A stretch of DNA of 64,000 bases, from the NCBI GenBank assembly GCA_903907865.1, contig CAIVPR010000074.1, forward strand, positions 1 through 64,000, written 5' to 3'. The notes beneath the pieces were generated by a model. It was not told the origin of the DNA and searched no databases. It worked only from the letters and a program-made list of their open reading frames with translations. Made by a program: the position numbers and the translations under genes. Within the stretch, counting starts at the first letter, position 1. Each line of letters begins with the position of its first letter. Below are positions 7,950 through 15,573 of this stretch, one piece after another. Source of the stretch: an uncultured Acidobacteriia bacterium (lineage in GTDB: Bacteria > Acidobacteriota > Terriglobia > Bryobacterales > Bryobacteraceae).

Positions 7950-9200
7950 ATGACAGCGGCAAATTTCGATTTCCTCTTCTTCACCGAACTCCTCGGCATG
8001 CCGGTATACGACCTGAAGCACAGGCGCATCGGGCGTGTGAAGGACGCCGCCATTGTTCCGTTGATCCATCCGGCCCGGGTGGATCGATTCTTGGTAGGCA
8101 ACGGCGATTCGTGGCTCTCCATTCGGTACGACCAGATTTCGTCCATCTCGCTGGCCGAGGGCATCCAGCTCTGCAACGAGAAACTGTATCCGTACCATTC
8201 CGATGAATACATGCTGCGCATACAGCGCGACCTGTTGGACCAACAAATCATTGACGTCAACGGGCGCCGCGTGGTGCGCGTCAACGACGTCACTTTTGAA
8301 ATCCGGAAGGATGATCGGGATTCGTTGTCGGTCATGGAGGTCGACATCGGCCTTCGCAGTATTTTCCGGCGGCTGATGCAGGGTGTGCTGCCCAGCTTGT
8401 TTGTGCGCCGGGTGCAGGAGCCGATCGCGCCGAATTCGATCAGCTGGGATTTCTGCAACATCTTGGAATCGGATCCGCTGCGGCGCCTCCGCCTGAACAT
8501 CTCCAACGAGAAGCTGGAATTGATGCACCCGGCCGATTTGGCCGACATCATGGAGGAACTGGGCCCTGCCGACCGCGAGGCGATCATGGGCACCATCGAC
8601 TCCGAAGTCGCAGCCGAGGCACTCTCGGAGATCGATCCGAAGATGCAGGCCAGCATCCTCGAGGCATTGGAGCCCGAGGTTGCAGCCGACATCGTCGAGG
8701 AAATGTCGCCCGACCAAGCTGCTGACGCGCTGTACGAACTCGAGGATGAGTCCGCCGAGGAAATCCTCGACGAGATGGAGATGGAGCAGGAGGATGTCCG
8801 CGAACTCCTGGAGTACGACGAGCACACTGCCGGCGGCATGATGAACACGGAAGCCATCGTGCTTGCCGAGGACACGACCTTGGACGCGGCCATGGTGCAA
8901 CTGCGGACCCACGAGGACCTCTTGGAGAACACGCATGTCCTGTTTCTCTCCAGTCCCGACGGGCGCATCACCGCCGCAGTCCCGTTGGCGCGCCTATTTC
9001 TTGCTGACGGCGGGACCCAGCTACGGGAACTGGCATACGAGCGTCTGATTTCAACCCGGCCCGGGGAGAAGGAACGTCGCGTGACAGAACTTTTCGACAA
9101 GTACAATTTGCTCGCGCTTCCGGTGCTGGAAGATGACGGGACCTTGGCGGGTGTCATCACGGCAGACGATGTAATTACCGTATTGAGGAAGAAAAAATAG
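7950..9200 (+). CDS. Soluble MgtE-type gate protein: PRC-barrel repeats, MgtE_N and CBS pair, no channel
   Basis: The 416-residue protein starts with two PRC-barrel-like segments (GMPVYDLKHRRIGRVKDA; QQIIDVNGRRVVRVNDV). An MgtE N-terminal superhelix follows (HPADLADIMEELGPADR, AADIVEEMSPDQAADAL, with many acidic residues) and then two CBS motifs ending GVITADDVITVLRKK. In MgtE channels the N and CBS domains bind Mg2+ and close the pore. Here the five-helix membrane domain is missing. The stop overlaps the start of an Nramp-type transporter, so this is most likely its metal-sensing partner. The ATG at MTAANFDF was chosen because the 14 codons before it lack coding character. Confidence 0.85.
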   Translation: MTAANFDFLFFTELLGMPVYDLKHRRIGRVKDAAIVPLIHPARVDRFLVGNGDSWLSIRYDQISSISLAEGIQLCNEKLYPYHSDEYMLRIQRDLLDQQIIDVNGRRVVRVNDVTFEIRKDDRDSLSVMEVDIGLRSIFRRLMQGVLPSLFVRRVQEPIAPNSISWDFCNILESDPLRRLRLNISNEKLELMHPADLADIMEELGPADREAIMGTIDSEVAAEALSEIDPKMQASILEALEPEVAADIVEEMSPDQAADALYELEDESAEEILDEMEMEQEDVRELLEYDEHTAGGMMNTEAIVLAEDTTLDAAMVQLRTHEDLLENTHVLFLSSPDGRITAAVPLARLFLADGGTQLRELAYERLISTRPGEKERRVTELFDKYNLLALPVLEDDGTLAGVITADDVITVLRKKK

Positions 9201-10444
9201 TGCAGAACCTCTTTGCCCGCCTCAAGCGCCATTTCCTGGTCTTCCTTGCTGTTCTTGGCCCGGGTTTCATCACCGCCGTGGTCGACAACGACTCGGGCGG
9301 CATCTACACCTATTCGCAAGCCGGAGCCCGGTGGCTGTACCTGCCGCTCTGGACGCTGCTGCCGATCACCATCGCCCTCATCGTCACCCAGGAAATGTGC
9401 TCCCGCATGGGTGCCGTCACCGGCAAAGGGCTTTCGGACCTGATCCGCGAAGAGTTCGGACTGCGCACGACGTTCCTGATCATGCTGCTGCTGGTGTTGG
9501 CGAACTTCACCAACATCGTGGCAGAGTTCGCCGGCGTGGCCACGTCGCTCGACTTGTTCGGCGTCAGCAAGTACATTTCGGTGCCGATAGCGGCGGTCGT
9601 CGTGTGGTTCCTCGCGGTGAAGGGCAACTATGCCAGTGTCGAGAAAATCTTCCTGTTCGCCTGCGTGATCTACATCGCCTATGTGATTGCCGGATTCCTG
9701 GTCAAGCCGGATTGGGAGGAGGCGCTGGTTACCAGCGTCCACCCCAAACTGATCCTGGACGGCGGCTACATCACGATGCTGATCGCGATGGTCGGGACCA
9801 CGATCGCGCCTTGGATGCAGTTCTACCTCCAGGCGGCAGTGGTTGAGAAGGGGATCACCACCAAGGAATACCGGGAGTCGCGGGTTGAGGTCATTGTCGG
9901 TTGCGTGATGACCTCGGTCATCGCGTTCTTCATCATCGTGGCGTGCGCGGGTGCCTACAAGGGCCATCCGACCGACATCAAGGACGCCAAGGAGGCCGCT
10001 CTGGCGTTCAAGCCGTTCGGCCAGTATGCGTTCCTGCTGTTCAGTGCCGGGTTGCTGAACGCGTCGGTCTTCGCCGCCTGCATCCTGCCCCTTTCCACGG
10101 CCTACTCTGTCTGCGAGGGCATGGGCTTCGAGCACGGGGTCAGCCGGACATGGAAGGAAGCGCCGATCTTCTACTGGCTCTACACTTTGTTGATCGTCGG
10201 CGGAGCCGGAGTCGTGATCCTGCCGCGATTCCCAATGGTCGAGATGATCCTGCTCTCGCAGGTGCTGAACGGGATGCTGCTGCCGTTCATCCTGATCTTC
10301 ATGATCATCTTGGTCAACAAGAAGGGTCTGATGCGGGAGTGGGTGAACCCGCCAGCCTACAACGCGGTCGCTTGGGTAACGGCAATCGTCGTGATCGGAA
10401 TGACTCTCGCGTTGACTGGCATCTCGCTGCGTGGCGGGGAATAG
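9200..10444 (+). CDS. Nramp-family transporter with Mg-type (NRMT-like) metal site
   Basis: A 414-residue membrane protein with about eleven hydrophobic segments and the Nramp opening LGPGFITAVVDND. The canonical helix-1 DPGN is replaced by D29-N30-D31, and the helix-6 M-P-H, whose Met selects transition metals, reads A203-P-W. Loss of this Met is the feature described for Nramp-related magnesium transporters (NRMT). GTG start overlaps the stop of the MgtE-gate gene (TAGTG), so translation is coupled. I infer uptake of Mg2+ or Mn2+ rather than Fe2+, gated by the upstream protein. The frataxin-like gene follows after 10 nt. Confidence 0.85.
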   Translation: MQNLFARLKRHFLVFLAVLGPGFITAVVDNDSGGIYTYSQAGARWLYLPLWTLLPITIALIVTQEMCSRMGAVTGKGLSDLIREEFGLRTTFLIMLLLVLANFTNIVAEFAGVATSLDLFGVSKYISVPIAAVVVWFLAVKGNYASVEKIFLFACVIYIAYVIAGFLVKPDWEEALVTSVHPKLILDGGYITMLIAMVGTTIAPWMQFYLQAAVVEKGITTKEYRESRVEVIVGCVMTSVIAFFIIVACAGAYKGHPTDIKDAKEAALAFKPFGQYAFLLFSAGLLNASVFAACILPLSTAYSVCEGMGFEHGVSRTWKEAPIFYWLYTLLIVGGAGVVILPRFPMVEMILLSQVLNGMLLPFILIFMIILVNKKGLMREWVNPPAYNAVAWVTAIVVIGMTLALTGISLRGGE

Positions 10445-10454
10445 GATTAGGACA

Positions 10455-10778
10455 ATGGACGACCAACAGTTCCGCAAAGCGTCGGACGACGCACTCGACA
10501 GCCTCCGCCGCGCCTTGGAGCGCGCCTCCGAGGACCACGATTTCGATGTCGACAGCAAGGAGGGCGCACTGGCCGTCGAGTTCGACGATCCGCCGACCAA
10601 GTTCGTGGTCAGCCCGAATTCGCCGGTGCGCCAGATCTGGGTGTCAGCGCGTGTGAAGAGCTTCAAGCTGGATTGGAGCCCGGGTGCGGGGGCGTTCGTG
10701 CTGCCGGACGGGCGGACCCTGCAATCACTCATGGCCGACGTTATTGGCGAGCAACTGGGCGAATCCGTCCATCTCTGA
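10455..10778 (+). CDS. cyaY: Frataxin/CyaY-like iron-binding protein
   Basis: The 107-residue protein has the frataxin layout: an acidic helix (QQFRKASDDALDSLRRAL...), an acidic strand pair (DFDVDSKEGALAVEF), then QIWVSARVKSFKLDW and a C-terminal helix (LQSLMADVIGEQLG). The W in QIWVSA fits the conserved surface Trp of the family. Frataxins bind iron and tune Fe-S cluster assembly. The ATG was chosen for a TAGGA motif 3-6 nt upstream and because the domain begins there. It lies 10 nt after the Nramp gene, so a metal-homeostasis operon is likely. Homology is weaker than for proteobacterial CyaY. Confidence 0.75.
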   Translation: MDDQQFRKASDDALDSLRRALERASEDHDFDVDSKEGALAVEFDDPPTKFVVSPNSPVRQIWVSARVKSFKLDWSPGAGAFVLPDGRTLQSLMADVIGEQLGESVHL

Positions 10779-10810
10779 CAACCTCCGGTAATGCGATAAG
10801 CTGGAAACCA

Positions 10811-11545
10811 ATGAAGGTATTGGGTTTCGCCATCGCCACGTGCGGGCTTTTCGTCGCCCTTGTATTGGCTCAAACGCCGCCCGGCGACCAGTTGGTCGAA
10901 GGTTTCAAGTCCGTTGAAGTGGCCTCCGTCGCCGACGCCATCGAACAGCTGTACGGGCAAAAGCTGTACATGCGACACGAGATGCGCCCCGTTTTCACGA
11001 CTAAATTCGCCGGGCGAGCCGTGACCGTACTGCTGAAGAAAGAGGAGCACAAGGAAGGCTCGAAGGCATCGCAGGGCATGCTGGACGCGATTGACGCCGC
11101 CGCTCCGGGGTCCGTGTACGTCATGAAGCTGGACGATGGGACGGGCAAGGGCGACGCCGACATCGCCGGCATGGGCGGCCTGATGGCCACGGCCATGAAG
11201 GCCCGCGGATTTGCCGGGGCTGTGATCGACGCCGGGATTCGCGACATGCCTCAAATCAAGAAACTCCAATTCCCGGTGTTCAGCACTGGCGTGGTTCCCT
11301 CGACGTCCGTCAATCACTATCGTTTTGCCGGTGTTAACGTGCCGGTCACCTGCGCTGGAGCTTTGGTGAACGCCGACGACATCATCTCCGCAGACGAGGA
11401 TGGCGTCGTGGTCGTCCCGAGCGCCAAGGCGGCCGAGATCCTGAAACGCGCCGAGGAACTGGACAACACCGAACACACCATGATTCCCTTCATCGAAAAG
11501 TTCAAGTCCATCCGCGAAGCGGTCGCCAAATTCGGACGGATCTAA
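10811..11545 (+). CDS. Exported RraA/HMG-aldolase-like protein
   Basis: The 244-residue product begins with a signal peptide (FAIATCGLFVALVLAQ) followed by an RraA-fold domain. The family signature G-x-V-I-D-A-G-I-R-D occurs in AGAVIDAGIRDMPQI, followed by FPVFSTGVVPSTS and DDIISADEDGVVVVP; the Arg-Asp pair belongs to the active or metal site of 4-hydroxy-4-methyl-2-oxoglutarate/4-carboxy-4-hydroxy-2-oxoadipate aldolases. RraA relatives are normally cytosolic, so export is unusual. It could be a periplasmic aldolase or decarboxylase; regulation of RNase E is unlikely from outside the cytoplasm. Confidence 0.82.
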   Translation: MKVLGFAIATCGLFVALVLAQTPPGDQLVEGFKSVEVASVADAIEQLYGQKLYMRHEMRPVFTTKFAGRAVTVLLKKEEHKEGSKASQGMLDAIDAAAPGSVYVMKLDDGTGKGDADIAGMGGLMATAMKARGFAGAVIDAGIRDMPQIKKLQFPVFSTGVVPSTSVNHYRFAGVNVPVTCAGALVNADDIISADEDGVVVVPSAKAAEILKRAEELDNTEHTMIPFIEKFKSIREAVAKFGRI

Positions 11546-11547
11546 TC

Positions 11548-12468
11548 TTGGTCAAACCAGCTTTGACGAAACCAACCTCGAACACCGTTTGCGCCGTAGT
11601 CGCAACCCGCAACAGCGCCGAACAACTCCGCAACTGCCTGACAGCACTGCTCGCCCAGACCCGGTTGCCTGACTGCATCCTGGTAGTCGACAACGCCAGC
11701 ACGGACGATACCGCCCGCATGCTGGCGAGCGATTTTCCCCAGTGCGAACGCATGTCGCTGGGCCTCAACTCAGGCCAGACCGGGGCTTTCCGGGCCGGCA
11801 TGCAGTGGATGCATTGCCGACACGATTTCGGTTGGGTGTGGACCATGACCGACCGGCTGGAGCCCTTGCCGGACTGCCTCCAAACCATGCTTTCCTGGCA
11901 ACACGCCGGTGATCTGATTCAACTCCGCAAGCAGACGCCGTCCGGGCTCTCCGTCGACGAAGCGTTCTGGGACGTCGAATCCGCGTCTCTGGTCCAAACA
12001 CCTAGGGAACTCGGGTTCGCCAACGGCCGCAAGTGGGTTCCAGCGCAGCACTGCGATCTGGACGGGGCCCTGACCCGCCGACTCGTCATCGAACGGGCGG
12101 GACTTCCCGATCCGCAATTCTTCCATGGCGGCGGCGAGGCATACGGCTTCGTCGCGGCCTTGCACTCCAGCGTCATCCGCGTCGACCATTTGGGCGCGAA
12201 GTCCACCGGGGCACCCGTGGCATCTCCGTCGGCCGCGCTGTACCTCTCCATCCGCAACCGCTTCCTTACCTGGGAGCACCTGGTGAAGGCAGGACTGCCG
12301 TTGGACCGCAGCATATTGGTCCGACGCGGACTCGCGGACGGATTCGCTGGGATCGTCCGGGCAGCGCGGTCCGGCTCGAACATCCACGCGGCCCTCCAAG
12401 GCTTGCGGGACGGCCTGTACAGCCGCTTCGACCCTCCCGTCTGGTTGATCCAGGACGAGCCGGACTAG
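11548..12468 (+). CDS. Family 2 glycosyltransferase-like protein lacking the DDD motif
   Basis: The 306-residue protein has the GT2 (GT-A) N-terminus: VCAVVATRN, then CILVVDNASTDDTA. A GlfT-like N-SGQTGAF-x-x-G segment follows. Where galactofuranosyl- and rhamnosyl-transferases have WLMDDD-x-x-P, this one reads WTMTDRLEP, so two of the metal-binding acids are replaced. It may be inactive, use another acid, or transfer differently. TTG start two bases after the exported RraA-like gene. Its 3' end shares the palindrome CTAG with the convergent gene's stop. Confidence 0.75.
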   Translation: MVKPALTKPTSNTVCAVVATRNSAEQLRNCLTALLAQTRLPDCILVVDNASTDDTARMLASDFPQCERMSLGLNSGQTGAFRAGMQWMHCRHDFGWVWTMTDRLEPLPDCLQTMLSWQHAGDLIQLRKQTPSGLSVDEAFWDVESASLVQTPRELGFANGRKWVPAQHCDLDGALTRRLVIERAGLPDPQFFHGGGEAYGFVAALHSSVIRVDHLGAKSTGAPVASPSAALYLSIRNRFLTWEHLVKAGLPLDRSILVRRGLADGFAGIVRAARSGSNIHAALQGLRDGLYSRFDPPVWLIQDEPD

Positions 12469-12746
12469 CGGGCGCTGCCGGCTCCGACGGGCGTCTGTAC
12501 ATTCCGCGCGCCCATGTTGGCCTGCTGCATGGACATGTGGAGATTCGCCAACTGCTGGCTGAATTCCGCAGGCTCGATGACCAATCCCGAGTACCAAATC
12601 GAGGCGACCGGCTCCGTGGGCGGACCCGGGAAAAAATCCGTCTTCATTCCCTGGAGTCTGCCGGCAAACGCCTTGGCGCGTTCCAGCCATGTGCTGTCGC
12701 TGACCTCGGGACCGAAGTGTTCTTGAATGGGCAATGGTGGCAACAT
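12465..12746 (-). CDS. Small protein of unknown function, 93 aa
   Basis: I do not recognise this product. It starts MLPPLPIQEHFGPEVSD, contains STWLERAKAFAGRLQGM and an AEFSQQLANLHMSMQQANMGA helix, and ends in a short Gly/Ala/Arg tail. No signal peptide or membrane segment. Its stop overlaps the convergent glycosyltransferase stop and its start lies 60 nt beyond the end of the DUF1080 gene, with which it could be transcribed. The ribosome site is weak (AGACAGGC directly before ATG). It may be a real small gene because the frame fills the gap almost exactly, but evidence is limited. Confidence 0.5.
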   Translation of the reverse strand: MLPPLPIQEHFGPEVSDSTWLERAKAFAGRLQGMKTDFFPGPPTEPVASIWYSGLVIEPAEFSQQLANLHMSMQQANMGARNVQTPVGAGSAR

Positions 12747-12806
12747 GCCTGTCTATCGGCGTGATGAGCCAATACCTTTAGGGGTGTACGTAGAATTCCT
12801 GGCGGA

Positions 12807-13571
12807 CTAGAACTCCTTCAGCCGGAAGTTTCGGTATTCCACCTTCATCGGCGGGCCCACGTGGACCTGCACGCCGATCAGGCCCTCCATCATCCGCCCG
12901 ACGGGATCGTCGTCGATCACCACCGCCATGGTCCGCCCGTTCAGGATGTGCGTCAGTACGTTCCCCCGAATGATCATGTGGTAGGAATTCCAATCCTTTG
13001 TGATCGCCGCGGCCAACTCCTTTGGATCGCCCAGTGACGCAAGGACAATCGGCTTCCGCACGCCCAGCACGTGCGTGACTTGGCCGCGCGTGGCCAGGAA
13101 CAGCCGTCCCTTCTCCTCGTAGTTTTGGCCGGTATAGACGTTGCGACCGTCGATGTCGGCCTGGTAGCCGCGCATGGCGAACTTGTTGGACGGCGTGACG
13201 GCGTCAGGCACCATCACGCTGCGGTAGTTGATGCCGCTGTTGCCTCCTTCAGTGATCCGATAGTCCGCCTTCAACTCGAAATTCTTCGGCTTGCCGCCCT
13301 GCCAGACAATGAAAGTATTGCTCTTGACCACCGTTTCGGGCGTGATCTGGCCGACCAGGTTGCCGTCCTCGACCCGCCAATATTTAGGGTCGCCCTCCCA
13401 GCCGTCGAGGTTCCTGCCATTGAAAATCGGGCGGAAGCCGTCTTCATCGCCGGTGAGCACCTCGGGGCGGTCGCTCTGTTTCGGCTTGTAGGGCTCCGCA
13501 GCTTGCTGGGCCGCCAATGGAGCCGCTACGGCGGCTCCGAGCATGGACTGTAGGAAGGGACGTCGAGTCAT
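12807..13571 (-). CDS. Secreted DUF1080 (3-keto-disaccharide hydrolase-type) protein
   Basis: The 254-residue protein begins with a Tat-like leader (TRRPFLQSMLGAAVAAP) and carries a concanavalin-like DUF1080 domain, seen in FRPIFNGRNLDGWEGDP, YWRVEDGNLVGQI, DYRITEGGNSGINYR and the closing VGPPMKVEYRNFRLKEF. DUF1080 proteins act on sugars or their 3-keto derivatives; the true substrate here is unknown. The frame is open further upstream, but the ATG before the Tat leader is the sensible start. It is divergent from the methyltransferase gene, with only 67 nt between the chosen starts. Confidence 0.85.
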   Translation of the reverse strand: MTRRPFLQSMLGAAVAAPLAAQQAAEPYKPKQSDRPEVLTGDEDGFRPIFNGRNLDGWEGDPKYWRVEDGNLVGQITPETVVKSNTFIVWQGGKPKNFELKADYRITEGGNSGINYRSVMVPDAVTPSNKFAMRGYQADIDGRNVYTGQNYEEKGRLFLATRGQVTHVLGVRKPIVLASLGDPKELAAAITKDWNSYHMIIRGNVLTHILNGRTMAVVIDDDPVGRMMEGLIGVQVHVGPPMKVEYRNFRLKEF

Positions 13572-13638
13572 CTCGGAAACTACGGTATCATGCCCGTTGG
13601 GCATCGATTCCGCGGCACGCAATCCGAACTTCCAGAAG

Positions 13639-14967
13639 ATGATCCGCCTCCAGACGGAGGCCTTCGCGCGCAACACCCCGTACCATAGCCTCGAACTGCC
13701 GGACGGATCCGTGATCGACGGCATCATCCCGGTGGCCAATCTCAAGGCGCGGCTCGATGCCTACCCGCTTCCGGCAGATTTGCGCGGTCGCCGGGTCCTC
13801 GATATCGGCTCGGCCTCCGGCTGGAACAGCTTCGAATGCGAGCGCCGGGGGGCCGAGGTCGTCGCGCTCGATTACGTCGAATACGATGAGTTCACCGCAG
13901 TCCAACGCCTCTGGGACTCGAAGATCGAGTACGTGATCGCCGACATCGAGGAACTGACGCCGGAGCGTTTCGGCTTCTTCGACTACGTCCTGTTCTTCGG
14001 CGTCTTCTACCACCTGCGCCATCCACTCTATGCGATGGAAAACGTCTGCGCCGTCACGCGCGGGCAGGCCTTCATCGAGAGCTACGTCATAGACGACGCC
14101 CCCGACCCGTCGCGATGCCACATGGAGTTCTACGAGACCGACGAACTGGGCGGCCAAATCGACAATTGGTGCGGCCCCACGATTTCCTGCCTGATGGCGA
14201 TGGCGCGATCGGCCGGGTTCCCGCGTGTCGATTTCAACTATGTCGATTCGCGGCGTTGCGGCCTCATAGCCAACCGCCGGTGGGATGTTCCGCCCGTCCA
14301 GCCCGGCGCGAAGGTGCCGTTCCTGTGTTCCGCCGTCAACAACCGCCACAATGACAACGTTTTCCAGCCGCGAAAGGACGAATACCTGGTCCTCGCGTTC
14401 CTGTTCGAGGGTGAGCTGGCGAAGGACGACGTCATGGTGGAGGTGGACCGCTACGGCGTTCCCGCCATCATTCTGGTGAAACACCCGTCGGGCTACTGGC
14501 AGGTGAACTGCAAAGTGCCGCCGGGAATCATGCCGGGCGACCGGGAAGTGCGGGTGGGCGTGCGCGGCGCGGGCTTCAGCGACCCCGTCCGCATGCAGAT
14601 GCTGCCCGCCGGAGCCGACCGCCGGTATGCCCGGACGCCCTTTGTGGCAGAGCCGTCGGAGTCCGTTGCGCCGCCGGTCTGGGTGCGGGTGGAAAACACC
14701 ATGGACCGGGGCACAACCTTCCGGGGCTACCGGAATGAGACGCTGGCCTGCCGGTTCACCCACGGCGAAGGGCCTCTAAACTTGGGGATGGTTCAACTGA
14801 CGGTGGACGGCAACTCGTATCCACTGCTTTCGGTGGAGCGGCCGGAGCCAGGCATGTGGCAGATCAACGCTCGCTTGCGTGGATTGGATAACGGCGACCA
14901 CGAACTGCGTCTCAGGACCGCCCGCAGCGGGTTCTCGGACCCGTTCGTGATCGGGTTTACTGCTTGA
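13639..14967 (+). CDS. SAM-dependent methyltransferase with two C-terminal Ig-like repeats
   Basis: The N-terminal half (442 aa in total) is a class I methyltransferase resembling CmoB-type or related family proteins: the SAM loop VLDIGSASGWNSFECE begins at about residue 53, then VALDYVEYDEF and FDYVLFFGVFYHLRHPLYA. The C-terminal 170 residues hold two similar beta-rich repeats, each with a [VI]xVDxxxxP / PGxWQ[VI]N / GFSDP pattern. These resemble the TIGR03437-type Ig-like domain common in Solibacter exported proteins, yet no signal peptide is visible. The start is uncertain: the frame is open for 32 codons upstream, and a TTG there is possible. The target is unknown. Confidence 0.75.
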   Translation: MIRLQTEAFARNTPYHSLELPDGSVIDGIIPVANLKARLDAYPLPADLRGRRVLDIGSASGWNSFECERRGAEVVALDYVEYDEFTAVQRLWDSKIEYVIADIEELTPERFGFFDYVLFFGVFYHLRHPLYAMENVCAVTRGQAFIESYVIDDAPDPSRCHMEFYETDELGGQIDNWCGPTISCLMAMARSAGFPRVDFNYVDSRRCGLIANRRWDVPPVQPGAKVPFLCSAVNNRHNDNVFQPRKDEYLVLAFLFEGELAKDDVMVEVDRYGVPAIILVKHPSGYWQVNCKVPPGIMPGDREVRVGVRGAGFSDPVRMQMLPAGADRRYARTPFVAEPSESVAPPVWVRVENTMDRGTTFRGYRNETLACRFTHGEGPLNLGMVQLTVDGNSYPLLSVERPEPGMWQINARLRGLDNGDHELRLRTARSGFSDPFVIGFTA

Positions 14968-15307
14968 CCGCCTTGAAGGTTCCGGTCGCCTGACCGCCCA
15001 GGTCGACCGCGCCGCTCATGGATTTCCCGTCGTCCGCGATCTTGCCCTGGTACACCACGTGGACTTGGGCGTCGAATTCGATGGTCACTTCCGTGCCCTT
15101 GACGGTCCCTGTGACCTTCGCTTCCCCGAGCGCGCCCGAGTAGGTTCCGGTGATTTTCTCGCCGTTCTGTTGGAGTTTCAAGGTGGGACTGCCGTTGCCC
15201 GCGTCGGTCTGAACCTCGGCCTGCCAAGTGCCGGTGAGATCGGCCGCGAAGAGCGAGGCGGCGAGAAAAAACAGAGCCAATAGGGCAGTTGCGATGCGGG
15301 TGGACAT
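14957..15307 (-). CDS. Small exported beta-barrel-like protein, 116 aa
   Basis: A signal peptide (IATALLALFFLAASLFAA) is followed by about 95 residues of alternating strands with repeated motifs: LTGTWQAEV, LKLQQNGEKITGTYSG, GEAKVTGTVKGTEVTIEF, and a closing QATGTFKAV. Short secreted proteins of this pattern are common in Acidobacteria and are lipocalin-like or calycin-like by appearance, but no ligand is known. The 3' end overlaps the convergent methyltransferase gene by 11 nt. A GATAAA box lies 8 nt before ATG, so the leader is very short. Confidence 0.75.
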   Translation of the reverse strand: MSTRIATALLALFFLAASLFAADLTGTWQAEVQTDAGNGSPTLKLQQNGEKITGTYSGALGEAKVTGTVKGTEVTIEFDAQVHVVYQGKIADDGKSMSGAVDLGGQATGTFKAVKQ

Positions 15308-15333
15308 GCGGGAAGTTTATCAAATCCGCCGCG

Positions 15334-15375
15334 AAAAAAGGGAGGGCCGGACTGCCCCTGTAACAGCCGGCCCTC
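15334..15375 (-). terminator. Rho-independent terminator, minus strand
   Basis: On the minus strand GAGGGCCGG at 15367-15375 pairs perfectly over 9 bp with 15342-15350 and is followed by CC and then six T residues (15334-15339). It lies about 200 nt beyond the stop of the large GGDEF-EAL gene and just upstream of the next minus gene, so it should end the former's transcript. The 15376-15573 stretch between stop and hairpin shows no gene I can support. Confidence 0.65.
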
Positions 15376-15573
15376 TTCGACAGCACTCAAGACCCCTTCA
15401 GCGCAGTCGAAAGAACGGTCGCCCCTGCTGGCGACCGGATCCCAGACGGGATCTGAATCCATTCTCGCGGAAGGAAGGGCAGCACGTCATTGCCAGGTTG
15501 TAAAGAAGTGGTAAATGCTTCAACCCGCCGACAACGGCGCGATGTCTCCGCTCGCGCACTCCACGCCCCAATC

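Noticed and set aside
6008-11476. An 1822-codon open frame on the minus strand, opposite sppA and the metal operon
   Set aside because: The plus-strand genes here have clear domains. The antisense frame is His/Arg/Asp-rich without domains and results from GC-rich third positions.
15376-15573. Short open frames between the GGDEF-EAL gene and its terminator
   Set aside because: None has a ribosome site or a recognisable sequence; the region is best read as a 3' untranslated stretch.
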